64,000 nucleotides of DNA from Voacanga thouarsii. Lineage: Eukaryota; Streptophyta; Magnoliopsida; Gentianales; Apocynaceae. Below, in pieces: positions 44,073 through 58,022 of this stretch. The stretch is from NCBI GenBank assembly GCA_026120185.1, contig JANUWF010001468.1, positions 1,278,501-1,342,500 of the forward strand, given 5' to 3'. Below the pieces are notes generated by a model. It saw only the letters and a program-made list of their open reading frames with translations. It did no database searches and was not told the DNA's origin. Positions within the stretch are counted from its first letter, which is position 1; every line of letters begins with the position of its first letter. Both the position numbers and the translations under genes were made by a program.

Positions 44073-46299
44073 CTGCGTTTTCCCGTTCGTGTAATGAGTG
44101 GGCCTTGCAAGATAGAAAGGAAATAAAAATCAGAAGTGGGCCAATGGCACAAGGTTGCCCAAAAAAATAGGCCAAGAAGTGTTACTTGCGTGAATGGGCT
44201 TCAATTAGTTGCCTCAGTAGGCTATAATGGCCCCTCTGGGGTTTCACAGTACTTAGACTTTTATACGGGTACCATCGCGTTCAGGTCTAAAATATTATAT
44301 TTTAAAATAATTCAATTTAATGAGCCAAATTAGTTAAAAGCAGTAGACTTGGAATAAAGAATTAAAAATCGAATCTCTTAAGGTTAATTCCCTTAGAAAA
44401 TAGGTTCGTCTGCCTTGTGACTAAATTGGTCACCGTAATTTGCCACTTTCTCCACATGCCTTGGGACTGGTTGTGGAGGGGCTGCCTGGGTGAGAGATTT
44501 CATCTTTTGGAATGAGGGTGAATCTAGACCGCCATTTAAAAGGAAAAAGTTTTCCAACTTATTTAAAAAGAATTCCAATCGAAGTGGTTTCCAATTATTG
44601 ACAAGTGATTTTTACTCACAAAATATTATATTCTTTCTATCCCACATATCTTTTTTAAATTCATTTTTTTTTCTCAATTTAAATTAATCTGTCTCAAATG
44701 AGTTGCTGTCCTAGTACACCTTGAGTTTGTTATTTTGGGAAGAATTATTGGCAAACTTTAAATTTCAAAGATTTTTTTTTTTTAGTTTTGCTAATGTCGG
44801 TCTATACATGTTATTTTGGTAATAATTTAAAAGAAAAAAAAATTGTTTCTTTGAACATGGTCTATAGCAATCCAAATATACTTCAAAGGAAAAAAAAAAC
44901 TAAATTTTCAATTAATCTAAACCTCTCTTATATTAAGCAGCTGTTTAGTTTGAATTTAGGAATTTTTAATGGTAATGAAAATGATTGAACTCGCTATAAT
45001 TATAAGTTTTATCACATTGCTTATCTCTATTTGGTTCATCAATGTAGTGGGAATCATTCCTTAGAGGCTAGGAAATGGGAAACATGGAACCCTTTACCTT
45101 AAACTCTATTAATTAAAACGGTTAATAATAAAACTCATGATGTAATCAAACTTAAATTCTTTAAATAAAAGAGGTTAATTTTATAAGTTTAGAAGGAAAT
45201 TAAATCTCTTAAATGAAACTAAAGCCCATCTATATTAGTTTAGATGAAATATATATTTATTTTTAAAAGTAAACATTCATCTTTTATATTCTCCTCTTAT
45301 TGGACATATTTTTTACATTTTAAAATAAAAAATATGAATATTTAATTTTGAAGTGAAAAAAATTATCCCTTCGATTAAAAGGAAAGTTTAGTCATTTAGA
45401 GCAAAGTTGCTATGATGTGAGAGAAACAGCTAGCCATATTATTCGAGCTATTTCCCTCTCTTCAAAGCTAGTTTCTCTCAAATGACCATTTTACCTTTCG
45501 TTAATAAAGATTTTTTAAAAAAAAAAACCTCAAACTTTTTCAATTTTGTGTGAGCAGCAACTTAGTTCAATTTGACTAAATTACTCAATTTAACCTACAC
45601 CCGAATTATAATAAAAGTATAAGTAAAACTGAGAAGATAATACACAAATTGTTATCAGCATTCAATTTAACTAAGTTACTCAATTTAATCCACACAAGTA
45701 ATATAATAAAAGTACAAGTAAAAAAGAGAAGAAAAAACACAAAATGAACACTCATAGCCCAATCTTAAACTTATACTACTGAAGATGAGCCTTGAACTTA
45801 TATTCTACTCATGTAGTATAATAAAAATGCAAGTAAAAGAGAGAAGACAATACACAAATGGGCACTCACAATTTAACATTATACTAGTATACCATATATC
45901 TCAATAAATCTCTCTTGTATAATAAAAGTAAATGATTATAATTGAATCTTACCAATTATTTATATGCTTCCTTGAAGTAGTCATCCGCAAGTCATTCAAA
46001 AATTAATTTTGCCTGAAACTGAACTACATTTGACCTTGTCATCTAAGCCTTGGGTTCTCCACTATTGGATTAAAGATCTTATCCCTAAAGATAAAGATTT
46101 GGACTTAATTTTGAATAAGATCCTTTCTAAGATCAGAATACTACTACATCTTTGTGGACAAACTCGTAGTCAAGTTTCAATTCTTAGGTCTACTTTATTG
46201 CTTTAGACCCTTACATACATGTATTGGCTCGTATGTGTTTGACTAACTATAAGTCTATTCTAACGGCAGCAATATTAAATATGACACACTAATATGACA

Positions 46300-47180
46300 T
46301 GAAAATAATACCGTTATAGCAGGTTATGATTGGGGTCTCGCGGGTTCAGGTCGAAACAGGTCGACCTGTTTAACTTTAAACGTGTACATGTCATAAACAG
46401 ATTCAACCCGCTTTAACTGGTTTCAACCCGCGAACCCGCTTAATTTTTTTTAATATTTATATTTAATACTTTTTGTAATACCCTACAAATTTCATTATAG
46501 AAAAGTAGATAATTTAACTTTTTACATAAATTAATTGAATTAAATTTTATTATATGAATTAATTGAATTATTTGTGTGTCTATTTTGTTTAATTATATGA
46601 GACCTCTTAAGAAAAATAAATAATGTTAATATGTGACTATTTGTTTGATATATAGTAAATGAATCATTCTTAATTAATTATTATTTAGTATCTATAATAA
46701 TATTATTATTACAATAACTTTTAGTTAAAGAAAATAATTTCTTGAACAATCCAATTTTATTGCAAAACTATATTTGTTTAGATTTTTAAGATTAAATCTT
46801 ATGAATTTATTGAGATTTCTAGATATTTAGTAGGATGATTTGTTATTGTATTGGTTATTTATGACTTTATGGACTGTTTTATTATTATTTTTTTAATTTT
46901 ATATGGTTTGATTTGATTTTTAAAATTTTTTTGTGTAATGGTGCACAAATTGGCGGGTTTAGTAGGTATTCGGATTGACGGATTTAGTAATTATCTATTT
47001 AATTTTTATGTATGATCATGTCAACCCGTTTTATAATACGAATACGACACGAAAATAAATTAATTGACACGACATGACACGTTTATTAATCGAGTCATGT
47101 TTGGATTGGCCTGTTGAATGTAATTATTTTAAATTGACACGACCTGCCAATCTAAACACGACACGATTGTCACTCCTAAT
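46300..47180. repeat. Possible non-autonomous transposon rich in CGACACGA and ACCCGC words
   Basis: The left part has GGTCTCGCGGGTTCAGGTCG and TTTCAACCCGCGAACCCGC; the right part has AATACGACACGAAAATAA, GACACGACATGACACG and AAACACGACACGATTGTCA. These words are unusual for the AT-rich surroundings and resemble the ends of common plant non-autonomous elements. Exact ends and a target duplication could not be fixed. Confidence 0.4.
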
Positions 47181-47451
47181 CTACTCTCGTGCATCCTTTT
47201 GTCTACATTTAGGTTTGTCCAGAGCCTAGCCTTGAACCCAAATCATGTTCATAGTCTCATAACCATCTTTAGAATTCTAAATCCTAACATACCCATTGAA
47301 TCACTTACCAAGTTCTGATCCAACATCATGCTGTTAACTATCCTTGACGTTCAATGCTGCCGTCTTCTGGTCTCGTCTGGCCGATGGGTGATTCAAGCAC
47401 TATTCCCCGGCTCTTAGTGCCCCAAATTTGAGGATCTTGTATTATCCATCA

Positions 47452-47908
47452 GCGTTTTGAAAGTCAGATCGGTCGGTCAGACAAAAAATTAATCATTTAT
47501 CCGATTCGATTATATATTATAAATCAGGCAGTAAAAAATCGATCAAAATCGATTGAATTGATCAAAATTAGTACTCAAATCAATTTTAAATTAGTCAATA
47601 ATAAATCGGTCAAAATCGGTCAATTTAAATTAAAAAAAAAGAGTGAAAACAAATTTATTCTTATATTTTAGACATTTTTGGCAAATAACTAAGTTATTCT
47701 TGTTTGAAATTTACTAATTTTAATAGATATCTTTTATATTTTTATTTTTTAAAATATATAATAATTAATAATACTTTTATATATAAATAATATTTAAAAA
47801 TATTTAATTATATTCCGGTTCAACTACGGTTCAACTTGATTGGATATGTAAACCATTAAACTTATTGCTTCACCGATTTGATTATCGGTCCAATTTTTAG
47901 AACCTTGG
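47452..47908. mobile_element. MITE of about 450 bp, copy 2
   Basis: It begins GCGTTTTGAAAGTCAGATCG and ends GGTCCAATTTTTAGAACCTT, and matches 38993-39441 along its length with many substitutions, including TTTTAGACATTTTTGGCAAA. Same orientation as copy 1. Confidence 0.7.
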
Positions 47909-49384
47909 TATCCATAAAAGAGATAAAGAGGGCATAGCCATGGTGAACACTAAATGGGTTTTTTCTTCATTACTAGGTTAATACATGGAAATTGCCCCGG
48001 TTTCATTGGTTTGTCCTCAATATGCGAGGCTGCTAAAAAAAAAAAAAAAACTTGCAAAAGAATGAGTTGCTTAGATTTTATTAAAGTAAAATAAAATTTA
48101 AAGACGAAACTAAAAATTTAAAATTAAAAAGATAAGTTATATATCACTGAATAGTATTATAATTTAAAAAAATAAAAAAGATTTTTTTTAAAAAAAAATT
48201 ATTTTTTATATAATATATTTTTTAAAACAGTCATTTGAAAGAGACAAAATACTGTAGTAATACCGCGTGCCAAGATACATGTGTCGTTGTGGTAGGAGAC
48301 ATTTCTGGGGCAAAAGATTATTCATTCATAAAAAAAAAAAAATCGTACTTTTTTTTCTAAATATAAAGAAATGGTACTTATTTCCATCTTTGATGGTACA
48401 TAGAATAAATCGGTGGAGTAATTATGGTGACTTTAGAGGTTTTTGCCCTACTAAACTTAATTGGCACTACAATGGTCCATACTAAAGAAAAATGAAACGT
48501 GCATTTCTACTTAAGGACGTCTAAAGGGTTTCTAATTACATGCAATTGCAACTTAATTTCATGAAGGGCAGAAAATATAAATATATTTTAGGATAATAAA
48601 AAGTCTATTTTATAAAAAGATTTTAAAGTTTAACAGCCCTGTTAGATTTACTTTTGATCTGGTGAGCTATTTTTTTTTTTTAAATTTGGCAAAGATAATA
48701 TATCGGAAATGCTTTGTGGATCAAATTGACCCAGCTCAAAAGGGTTATATAAGTCTTTTTGTTGTTAAACTTTAAGTTAATTGATAATATTATCTTTAAT
48801 CAATATTTTAACGTTTGAATTCAAAATTTGAAAATTTTAAATGTGGAATTAATGCTGTCAATTATCTATTCAAATTTGTATGTTTATAATGTTGTTATTT
48901 GTTTAAACTTGTGTATTTCTAATATCAACTATCAATTGTATGTCTCGGTTGTATACTAATAACTAACTATATATTTATTTCAAAGTCACTGTTAATTACT
49001 AGAATCTCATTGTCAACTAGAATATTAAAAAGACATTAAACAATGTGTTTAGTTTCAAATTGTGTAGGCCCTTCTCAATTATAGACATTCTTACGTCAAT
49101 TTCTTCTTCTAATATATTAGTAAATTTTAGTAGTATAGTTGTGAGTTCGATTGTTATTAATCTAAATTTCATTTATTTACTAACCAAAACGTATATTTTT
49201 AAATTCGTACATAACGCCAACTTTGCAATACTAAAAGAAAATAAAAAATATATGGATAAAATTTAATAGTTAGATATCTAAAGTCGATTAAAGTTTTAAG
49301 AATAGTTCAACTCTATAACTTTGTTGTTTTTGTTACGCCAACATTAATAGATTATTGAATGTATCGATATTGACTATATTTTAG

Positions 49385-49387
<3 letters not shown>

Positions 49388-49430
<43 letters not shown>

Positions 49431-49441
49431 GCGCGCGCGAT
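49388..49441. repeat. (TA)n run followed by ACACGCGCGCGCG
   Basis: About twenty TA units change directly into alternating CG. Both parts are alternating purine-pyrimidine. Confidence 0.9.
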
Positions 49442-50870
49442 CTTTAGTTACATTCATAATCAATATGACGTTTTAGGATTTTCAAAGGTTTATCCCTTCT
49501 AATTTGAATTTTTTAAAAGGCAATTGATTTAAAAAAATTAAAAATGATTTTGAATGATTTACTTACACATATTTTTGAATCATTACACTTTGAATGATTA
49601 TCTCAATGACTCAAAATATTTTGTTTTATATATTTTGATCAACTCACAAGATTTAAAAAAAAAAAATCAACCATAATCTTTTGAATCCTTTTGATCTAAT
49701 TTCTTTTATATATTTCGATCATCTAAAATTAATCTTTTTCTAAGCTAATTGTAATAACCTACTAGTATTTTATTTAACAGTAATAAATAATTTAAAATTG
49801 AGTCCTGTATCCTCAATATTTCCATAATATCTTGAATAATACAAAAAAATATTTATTTCATAAATTTTCTACTAAATAGCATTGAAATACAAATAGATTC
49901 TTTTTATTATAGATTTTTGTAAAATAAAAAATTAATCCACAGGTAATTCTGTCAATAATTAGTCTAAAAGTTTAATTTTACCAAGATGGTACCAATAGAT
50001 AACTAACAAAATATAAAAATAAATGAAATATAAAATGAAAAAGAATTTCAGTAATCCATTGGCAATGAACAGTAATGATTTTAATTACCGACGAAATACC
50101 ATCAAATGTTTTAGACTTATAATTTTTTTTGGGTAAATATTACTTATATTAGTTAGTATTCTATCAATATCTTGTTAGTATGTTTAATTGTACCGTGTTG
50201 ATAATGGTTTTAATTGCTGAAAAAATTATTAAAAAATAAAAATAAAATTTTTCATCCATTGATATTTTGCTACTTTTCTATTTTATTGAGAATGACCAAT
50301 AAAGTACTAACAGAAATATAAAAAATAATAAAAAATAAAATAATCATATCAATAATCCATTGATACCACATTAGTAATAGTTTACTAATAAAATATTAAA
50401 AAAAATTTGAACATAATAGAAAAGATATAATTTCATCTTTTAATATTTAGAGTTAAGTGAATACTAAATTATCTTTCAATAAATGTCATTTCCTTTAAGC
50501 TTCTTTTTAACTTTCCTTTCAATAGTTTGCTTCCAAAATTAGATAAATGAATGTTTGCTGAATAAAGTTAGATAAATGAATTTTCATAAAATTATTGCTG
50601 AGTTACATGTCAAATAAGTTATAAATAAAAAAAAAGTAAAGTCATTTATATGGAAAAAAATTGTTGAAATTACCAAACTCCTTATATTACCTATAAATTC
50701 TATCTTTTTGCGTGTTAACCTTTTAAATAAATCATTCAACTCAATATATATAACCAATTATCACTTACACATAAACGCTTTATTACATTTATGAGTGTTA
50801 ATATATATATGTGTGTGTGTATTTATATATTACATTTATCTGAATATAATTTCTTATTTTTTATAAAAAT

Positions 50871-51054
50871 ATGTATAAATTATTGCATTATTTGAATCAA
50901 AATAAAAATATCTAATCAGATATTTATTATAAGTGTTATTATTGGATGTAGGTGGCAGGAAAGTGTGAATTATTGTATAATTTAAATCGAAATACAAATA
51001 TCTAATGAGATATTTGTTGTAAATGTTATTATTGGATATGTGATGGTGAGAAAA
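50871..51054. repeat. Two-copy tandem repeat, period about 92 bp
   Basis: Units share AATATCTAAT(C/G)AGATATTT and GTTATTATTGGAT, each about 92 bp long, with roughly 15-20% divergence by eye. Confidence 0.65.
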
Positions 51055-52725
51055 TGTATATATGACATGGGTTGTGCCAATCACAAAACATTTGATGATG
51101 GTGTGCTAACATATCCAGGTTATGTAGCTTAATGCAAGTTCGAATCCTCTTTGCTTGGCCTTTTTTTTTGGTATTAATTTGTAATTTACTAATGAATTAC
51201 AATTAATTGAATAAGAAAAAGTCTTTCTTTTAATAGTTGGTAATTTAATAATGAATTATGAGAAATTATTTGCCATTAATTTAAAATTTGACAAAAATAA
51301 AATAATATATATTAGATCTATTCAAAATTAAATATGACACTTCGAATGGATATTGCTATATTTTTTTATTACAAATATTATATAAAAATTCATCTTAAAA
51401 GTACACAAAATTAATCTTATAAAATATGATGAATGTAATTATTACTTAAATTATTTACAAACGTTAAAATTTTAAGATATTTCTAATTTATATTAACATA
51501 TCCTCTTATTATATTTATCTATTTTCATAATTAGACGTGGTCATTCATTTTAATTCAAAATATTTATATACAAATAATGTCATTAATAAGTAAAAAATTT
51601 AGATTATGTAAGAATTTAGAGGACAAATAAGAAAAAATCTTAATATATAATAAATATTTAGATTATAGAAATAAGACAATCTTAATAATACTATTGCAAA
51701 TTAATTAAAAAATGATTTTATACTATGTTTTCCTTTTAAAATAGACTCTTCTAAAAAAAGTCCCGCTTAGAAGTAATGTGGTCTCACTTATGATTGTAAG
51801 GTTCGCCGATGAATGTAATGATATTCTTTTCACAATTGTGATAGTAATTTAAAAAAAAGAAAATTCTCGCTTTTAATATTAGTCTTTTTTAAACTTTTGA
51901 AGTCTGATATATGTTAGTACGTAGTAATATTTTATACTAATTAAAAAATAATTGTATTCTACACTAAAAAAATTATCTAAAATAAAAAAATTACAAACGT
52001 ATTCTACACTTAAACACAACACAACAATAATAAGCCATTCAAAAATGTGTAACGTGAATAGAATTGTGGTTGATGTGAGCTCTTTTTTATTTAAGTATTT
52101 TTTATATGATATATTAATAAAATATATTTATTTTTTTAAATATGTATGATTGATATGATTTTTTTGTTTAAATAATTATTTTATATGATATATTAATATA
52201 AAAATATATTTATATTTATTATAAAAATATATATATATTTATTAATAATATATATATATATATATATTGTCGGGTCGGGCTGGGCTTGGTCAAACTTAAG
52301 CTAAACCCAAATTTAATTCACACTTAAAAATTAAGCCCAAACTTAACTTAGACCTCCCTCGCTCTAACTTAACTCGAATAGTTTGAGACCGATCAACTCA
52401 AACCTGTTGATAGTCCTAGTAATAATTTATATACTCTAAAAAATGTTGGTAAATAGCATTTATGAGTTAGTTGAAGACTTAACAAGAAAGGGAAAAAAAA
52501 AAAAAAGGAGAAAAGGGTTAGTTACGTTGGAGTATTGACAAGCTGTGTGGTTACCAAATTGTTCTAACAATCATCTTTAAATTGCTGCACACCTCCTAAA
52601 CTCTTCAAGACAGTGGCTCTCCAATCCATTCCACAATCAATCTCTCTTCATATTCTCTTTCTATGATCCCTTAGGCTATCACTTCTTTAAGGTTCTTAGC
52701 TGATCTGATTTATCCTTGGGTTGTA

Positions 52726-54451
52726 ATGGATGATGAGAATAGGGAAACCTCAGAAACAAGAAAAGCTTCTGTTGAGGCTCCAAATGAAAGGAGAAAGAAG
52801 GATCTCCCAAATTTTCTCATATCAATTAGACTCAATTATGTGAAGCTAGGATACCATTATCTAATCTCTCATGCTATGTACCTATTCATAATTCCAAGTT
52901 TAGGGCTTGTTTCAGTTCATCTTTCGACTGTCAACGTCGAAGATTTGTGGGATCAACTCGGATTTAATCTTGTTGCAATAATCTTGATTTCTTCTCTTTT
53001 GGTTTTCCTAGGTACCCTTTACCTAATGACAAGGTCTAGGAAAATTTACTTGGTGGATTTTGCATGTTATAAGCCTGGACCTGAATTTATGTTTCCTAGT
53101 GAACTTTTCATGGAGAAATCAAGGCAAGCACAAAGTTTCAGTGATGAAGATTTGGCTTTTCAGAAGAAAATTTTGGAGAGGTCAGGATTGGGACAGAAGA
53201 CATACGTCCCCAGACAGTTCCTGCAGGTCCCAGCGAATTTGTGCGTTGCTGAGGCCAGAAAGGAGGCTGAGATGGTTATTTTTGGTGCCATTGATCAACT
53301 CTTGGCAAAGACTGGGGTGAAGGCAAAAGATATCGCGATTTTAGTGGTGAATTGCACTTTGTTCAGTCCAACACCTTCTCTTTCTGCCATGATCGTGAAC
53401 CGATACAAGCTCAGAAGCAATATTATGAGCTATAACCTTGGTGGTATGGGTTGCTGTGCTGGACTCATCTCAATAGGTCTTGCCAATGAGTTATTACAAG
53501 TAAGCTACCATTTCTAACGTTTCCCGCATGCATGTATCTCTCTTAACTGTTGCGTGTTGCGTCTGCAAGCCAAAAAGAAAAAGAGCATCAAGCTTGTCAA
53601 GTCATGAAGAAGAATATCTATGCAAAAACTCTTAAGGAAACAAACTCAATCTTTATTCAACTGCAGGTGCATCCCAATTCGTATGCCTTGGTGGTGAGCA
53701 CGGAAACTCAGACATTGAACTGGTATTTTGGAAACAAAAGGCCAATGCTTCTCGCCAATTGCCTCTTTCGTATGGGAGGTGCTGCAGTTCTGCTGTCCAA
53801 TAAATCATCCGAACGCCGCCGCTCAAAGTATCAGCTGATCTATACTGTACGTACCAACACGGGTGCTGATGACAGAAGTTACAGTTGTGTTTATCTAGAG
53901 GAAGATGGCAACAAGAAAATAGGCTTAGCCTTGTCGAAAGATCTTATGGCTGTGGCCGGAGAGGCCTTAAAAACAAATATAACTACCCTCGGACCGCTGG
54001 TTCTCCCAACGTCCACGCAACCCTATTCTTAGTCACCTTAGTAGCAAGAAAGGTTTTCAAAATGAAGATCAAACCCTATATTCCAGATTTCAAGCTCGCG
54101 TTCGAGCATTTCTGCATCCATGCCGGAGGAAGAGCAGTTCTGGATGAGATAGAGAAGAATCTCAATCTCACAGAATGGCATATGGAGCCTTCGAGAATGA
54201 CACTCTACAGGTTCGGTAACACCTCCAGCAGTTCCCTCTGGTATGAACTGGCTTATACTGAAGCCAAAGGGAGAATAAGGAAGGGTGATCGGGCATGGCA
54301 GATTGCATTTGGATCGGGATTCAAATGTAACAGTGCTGTGTGCCGTGTATTGAGGACCATTGATCCCGCTAAAGAGATGATGAATCCCTGGACGGATGAA
54401 ATTGACGAATTTCCTGTAAAAGTCCCTAGAGTGGCGCCCATCGCCTGTTGA
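52726..54451 (+). CDS. KCS: 3-ketoacyl-CoA synthase (KCS4/9/17-like), apparent one-base frameshift in exon 2
   Basis: KCS enzymes condense malonyl-CoA with long acyl-CoAs in the ER membrane, the first step of very-long-chain fatty acid elongation. Exon 1 is 52726-53499 (258 codons, donor CAA|GTAAGC), exon 2 starts at 53667 (acceptor CTGCAG|GTG). Two hydrophobic segments lie near residues 45-65 and 83-102. Catalytic Cys is in [11 protein letters not shown], His in [11 protein letters not shown], Asn in [16 protein letters not shown]. Exon 2 from 53667 hits TAG at 54030-54032, while the family continuation ([20 protein letters not shown]) is in the next frame from about 54018 and runs to TGA 54449-54451. 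One missing base near 54015-54018 explains this; with it the protein would be about 519 residues, the usual size. As written the product would stop at 379 residues without His and Asn. All else looks functional, so either a recent mutation or a sequencing error. Confidence 0.85.
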
Positions 54452-55372
54452 AACATTTCTAAATTCACTCTTTAAGAGCCACAAAAATATCTTTGGATAT
54501 TATCATATTATAGACGTTCTCCATTGCTAAATCTTGTGGCCTCTGATTTAACGTAATAATAAAAGGAAAAGAAGAATATTGGTGTGTATTTTTATATTTA
54601 CTCTCATATATTATTAATTTATTCGTGTGAAATTAAATGTTTACATTTTTTATTTAATTATATAATTTTGAATGCTTTATTGTTATAATCATTTGCTAAA
54701 TTCCATAAATATGAAAGATTATTAAAAGTGTATATTCAAATATTTATAATTAAAATTGGTGAAAATGAAAAAGAAGCAGATAATTTCCTTTTTGTTAGCC
54801 AGAAAACTTCCTATAAAATTAATTAATTTTGTAAATGTTGGCCAGCAAAAGGCTAGGACTGTTGGACGGTTTGATCGGCCGCTCTAGGATCAACTGACCC
54901 AAAGGAAATCTTGCTAAACCAAATTAATGGATCAACTGAAAGACTATACACTTGATTTTTAGGAGGTTGAATTCAAAGTAGGTAAGGCTCAACATTGAAG
55001 GATTTGGATAGCATCTGTGACCAAATTAAGAGTCTATTTTCTCCTCATGTTTGCTATTAACAGTAACGAAGGCAGCACTACTAGGAAATGGCGGAAGTGA
55101 TGAACTTAGAGTGTCAACCTTACTTAAAACAGTAGGAAGGCATGGAAGAAGGCAAACATAATCGAAATTTCAAGAGTTTACAAGTTAATTCTTTTATTCT
55201 GGAGTTTTCAGCTTAGTTTTTCTTAGTTTTAGTTATTTTCATTATTTCTTTCAATTTATCTTTATTACCCTAATACAACTCCGTGAGTTGTGGGATTTTG
55301 CTTGTTCTCTTGGAAATATAATTAGAGTTTCAGTTCATAAAGAATCTCTTTTTCTTACTTTTCTAATTTTCC

Positions 55373-55419
<47 letters not shown>

Positions 55420-55512
55420 TTCAATTTTGTGTTAGTTGACCCCTCAAATATTAAGGCTTCTACTTGCTGGACAACCATATCTAAGCCGATCGGCCAAATG
55501 GAGTTTTTGGAT
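54452..55512. other. Intergenic region between KCS and CACTA-D
   Basis: AATAATAAAAGG (about 54553) may serve KCS polyadenylation. No gene is seen. A (TA)n run lies at 55378-55415. The last three bases (GAT, 55510-55512) would be the CACTA-D target duplication. Confidence 0.55.
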
Positions 55513-55624
55513 CACTACAAGAAAGTCAACAAATTGTGACAGATTTTTGCAACAGACAAAATACGTTGCAAATTTGTGACGGCTCACCGACGGAAAAAGG
55601 GTTAAGGAATCTTGTTGACCAGCC

Positions 55625-56490
55625 CTTGCAAATCCATCGCTGATTAGCGACACATTAGCGACGAAAATTATTTGAGATGGATTTGCGACGGATTTAAAGT
55701 TGCCGTCGCAAATCCCTCGCAAAAATTAAGAGGAATTTGCGACGGAAATTATTTTTTAAAAAAACATTAAAGAAAAAAAATTTAAAAAATACTTGCTCTA
55801 GCTAATCCGTCGCAAACTTAGAGATGGATTTGCGATGGAAATTATTTAAGGCGGATTTGCAACGGATTTAAAGATGACGTCGCAAATCCCTCTCAACAAT
55901 TGCGAAGGATTTGCAAAGGAAATTATTTTTAAAAAAAAAAAATTGAAGAAAAAAAAATTAAAAATACTAGCTCTAGCTAATTCATCGCAAACTTAGAGAC
56001 GAATTTGTGACGGAAATTATTTGAGGTAGATTTACGACGGCTAGATGCCGTCGCAAATCCCTCACAACAGTTTGCGAGGGATTTGCAACGGAAATTATTT
56101 TTTTAAAAAAAATTTGAAGCAAAAAAATTTTTTTAAAAAATACTTGATCTAGCTAATCCGTCACAAAAGTTGAGACGGATTTGCGACGAAAATTATTTGA
56201 GGCGAATTTGCGACGGATTTAAAGATGCCGTCGCTAATCCCTCGCAACAGTTGCAAGGGATTTGCGACGGAAATTATTTTAAAAAAAAAAATTGAAGAAA
56301 AAATTAAAAAAGATACTAGCTCTAACTAATCCGTCGCAAACTTAGAGACGGATTTGCGACGGAAATTATTTGAGGCGGATTTACGACGGATTTAAAGATG
56401 CCGTCGCAAATCCCTGGCAACAATTGCGAGGGATTTGTGATGGATTGGTGTTTTCTATAAGATTGCGAGGGTTTTGCGACGGATTGGTGT
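55625..56490. repeat. CACTA-D subterminal array: about five tandem units of about 175 bp
   Basis: Starts of GCTAATCCGTCGCAAAC-like words at about 55801, 55976, 56152 and 56325 give a period near 175 bp, with a partial unit before. Each unit has GACGGATTTGCGACGGAAAT, GCCGTCGCAAATCCCTCGCA and an A-rich spacer. Confidence 0.85.
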
Positions 56491-56519
56491 TTTCTATAAA
56501 ATGAATTAAAAAAAAATTA

Positions 56520-57095
56520 TTGCTCTAAATAATTTTAATCTAAATACATTTAAAGTTACTTATTTATAAGGCTTATTTGTATAATTTTGTATACTATATA
56601 CACATGAGTGTTCTCATCACGGATTATGTCCATGATTTTCTTACTAATATTGCTTATTATATAAAATATTCTTACATGTTCTTTATAGATAATTTTCTTA
56701 GAGTTAAAATATATATGGTTACTATGATAAGAACAACATACGTGTTTTATAAATTGAGTAATAAGGAGTTCCATTAATTAATAAGAAAATTTCATTAATT
56801 ATGTGTGTGTGAGTGTGTGTGTGTGTGTGTATGTAAATAAAATATTTTGATTAAAATGGTCAAATATTTTTTAAACATTACGTTTTTTACCTCTAACTTA
56901 ATTATTCTTGAAAAAGAATTAACACGAATTTAAAATAGAATGTAATATTTTTGTGTAGAAATGTATGTGTGTATTAAAAAAAATTTAAAGATATGATATA
57001 TATATTTTCTTTTTTTGACAACAATATCAGTGCAATTAACTATATTACCGTGACATTAATTAATAAGAAAATTTCATTAATTATGTGTATGTGAG

Positions 57096-57130
<35 letters not shown>

Positions 57131-57141
57131 GTATATGAATA

Positions 57142-57172
<31 letters not shown>

Positions 57173-57525
57173 ACTTCAATATGTATGGTGTGTGTGTGTC
57201 TATGTATAAATAAATATATATATATATATACATATATATGTATAAATCATTTACTAAAAAAGATAGTATAATTGATAGTATATGAAATTTTAAAATTATA
57301 TAAATATACAAAATATTTTTTTATATTGAATAATATAGTTTTATATTGAATATAAATATACAAATTTTTATTGTGTGTTCCGTGGCTAATCTGTGACTAT
57401 TTGCCACGGAATCACAAAATTACTACTAATCCTTGGCAAATTCGTGGTATTTTTTCATTTTTTTGTTCCAATTTTTTTTTTTGGATTTTCTACCAAAAAA
57501 AAAAAAAAAAAACACTTAGATTTCC
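56520..57525. repeat. AT-rich microsatellite region in CACTA-D
   Basis: It holds (GT)n near 56803-56830 and 57139-57168 and (TA)n near 57095-57121 and 57213-57240. ATTAATTAATAAGAAAATTT occurs twice (near 56773 and 57056). A perfect 9-bp hairpin TTCCGTGGC / GCCACGGAA lies at 57378-57411. No gene. Confidence 0.7.
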
Positions 57526-57529
57526 CAAT

Positions 57530-57910
57530 TTCTTCCCACTCCCTCCTTCTACCCTCTCGCTACCCCCAACCGCCGCCCACCGTCCCGACTTCCCCTCCCC
57601 CCGACAGCCTAGCCACCCCCCGCGATAGCTACCCCCTCCCTGCTGACCCCCGGCGCCCTTCTTCCTTCCCCCCTCTCCGTCTTCTGCCGACCCTGCCATG
57701 CCCTCCCCCCAGCCCCTTTCTCCCTTCCCCCATCCCTGCCTTTTGCCGACCCCTGCATCTCCTCCTATTCCCGATCCCCCCACCTGCGGTTCCCCACCCT
57801 GCAGCCCCCCACCCACCGGCCCCCAGCTCGTCCCAAGCTCCCTTACCCGCCGCCCCTCTCGTCCCAAGCTCCCCATCGACGGCCCCCCACCTCGAAGGCT
57901 TGACAACAAT
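57530..57910 (+). repeat. C-rich tract, probable CACTA-D 5' leader
   Basis: Runs such as CCCCCAACCGCCGCCCACC and CCGACCCCTGCATCTCCTCC make this the most GC-rich part of the right half of the window. It is the sense-strand equivalent of the C-rich (minus) tract in CACTA-B. A frame of 209 codons (57393-58022) crosses it and is proline/serine-rich, probably without function. Confidence 0.7.
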
Positions 57911-58022
57911 GCCGCCACAGAGGTCCTCTACTACCCTCGAAGGTAGATTTATGTCGATTGAAGTCGAAGGTAGATTTCAAGAGCAGCTTCCTTTTCATTT
58001 CACTTGCACAAAGTGGTGGTGA

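Larger units (their letters stand above)
44150..52725. other. Gene-poor AT-rich intergenic region
   Basis: No convincing protein or RNA gene is seen over about 8.5 kb. It holds a MITE copy (47452-47908), a likely non-autonomous element (about 46300-47180), a TA/CG microsatellite (49388-49441) and a two-copy tandem repeat (50871-51054). Short open frames here are AT-rich and lack domains. Confidence 0.6.

Noticed and set aside
44393..44578. 61-codon minus-strand frame with PPQPVPRHVEKVANYG
   Set aside because: Looks like a recurrent repeat fragment, but I could not tie it to a known element or gene.
51106..51165. tRNA-like GTTCGAATCC followed by a T run
   Set aside because: No acceptor-stem pairing or A box could be fitted; at most a tRNA-derived remnant.
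57393..58022. 209-codon proline-rich frame
   Set aside because: Arises from a C-rich leader; the reverse strand is open as well, which is typical of biased composition rather than a gene.
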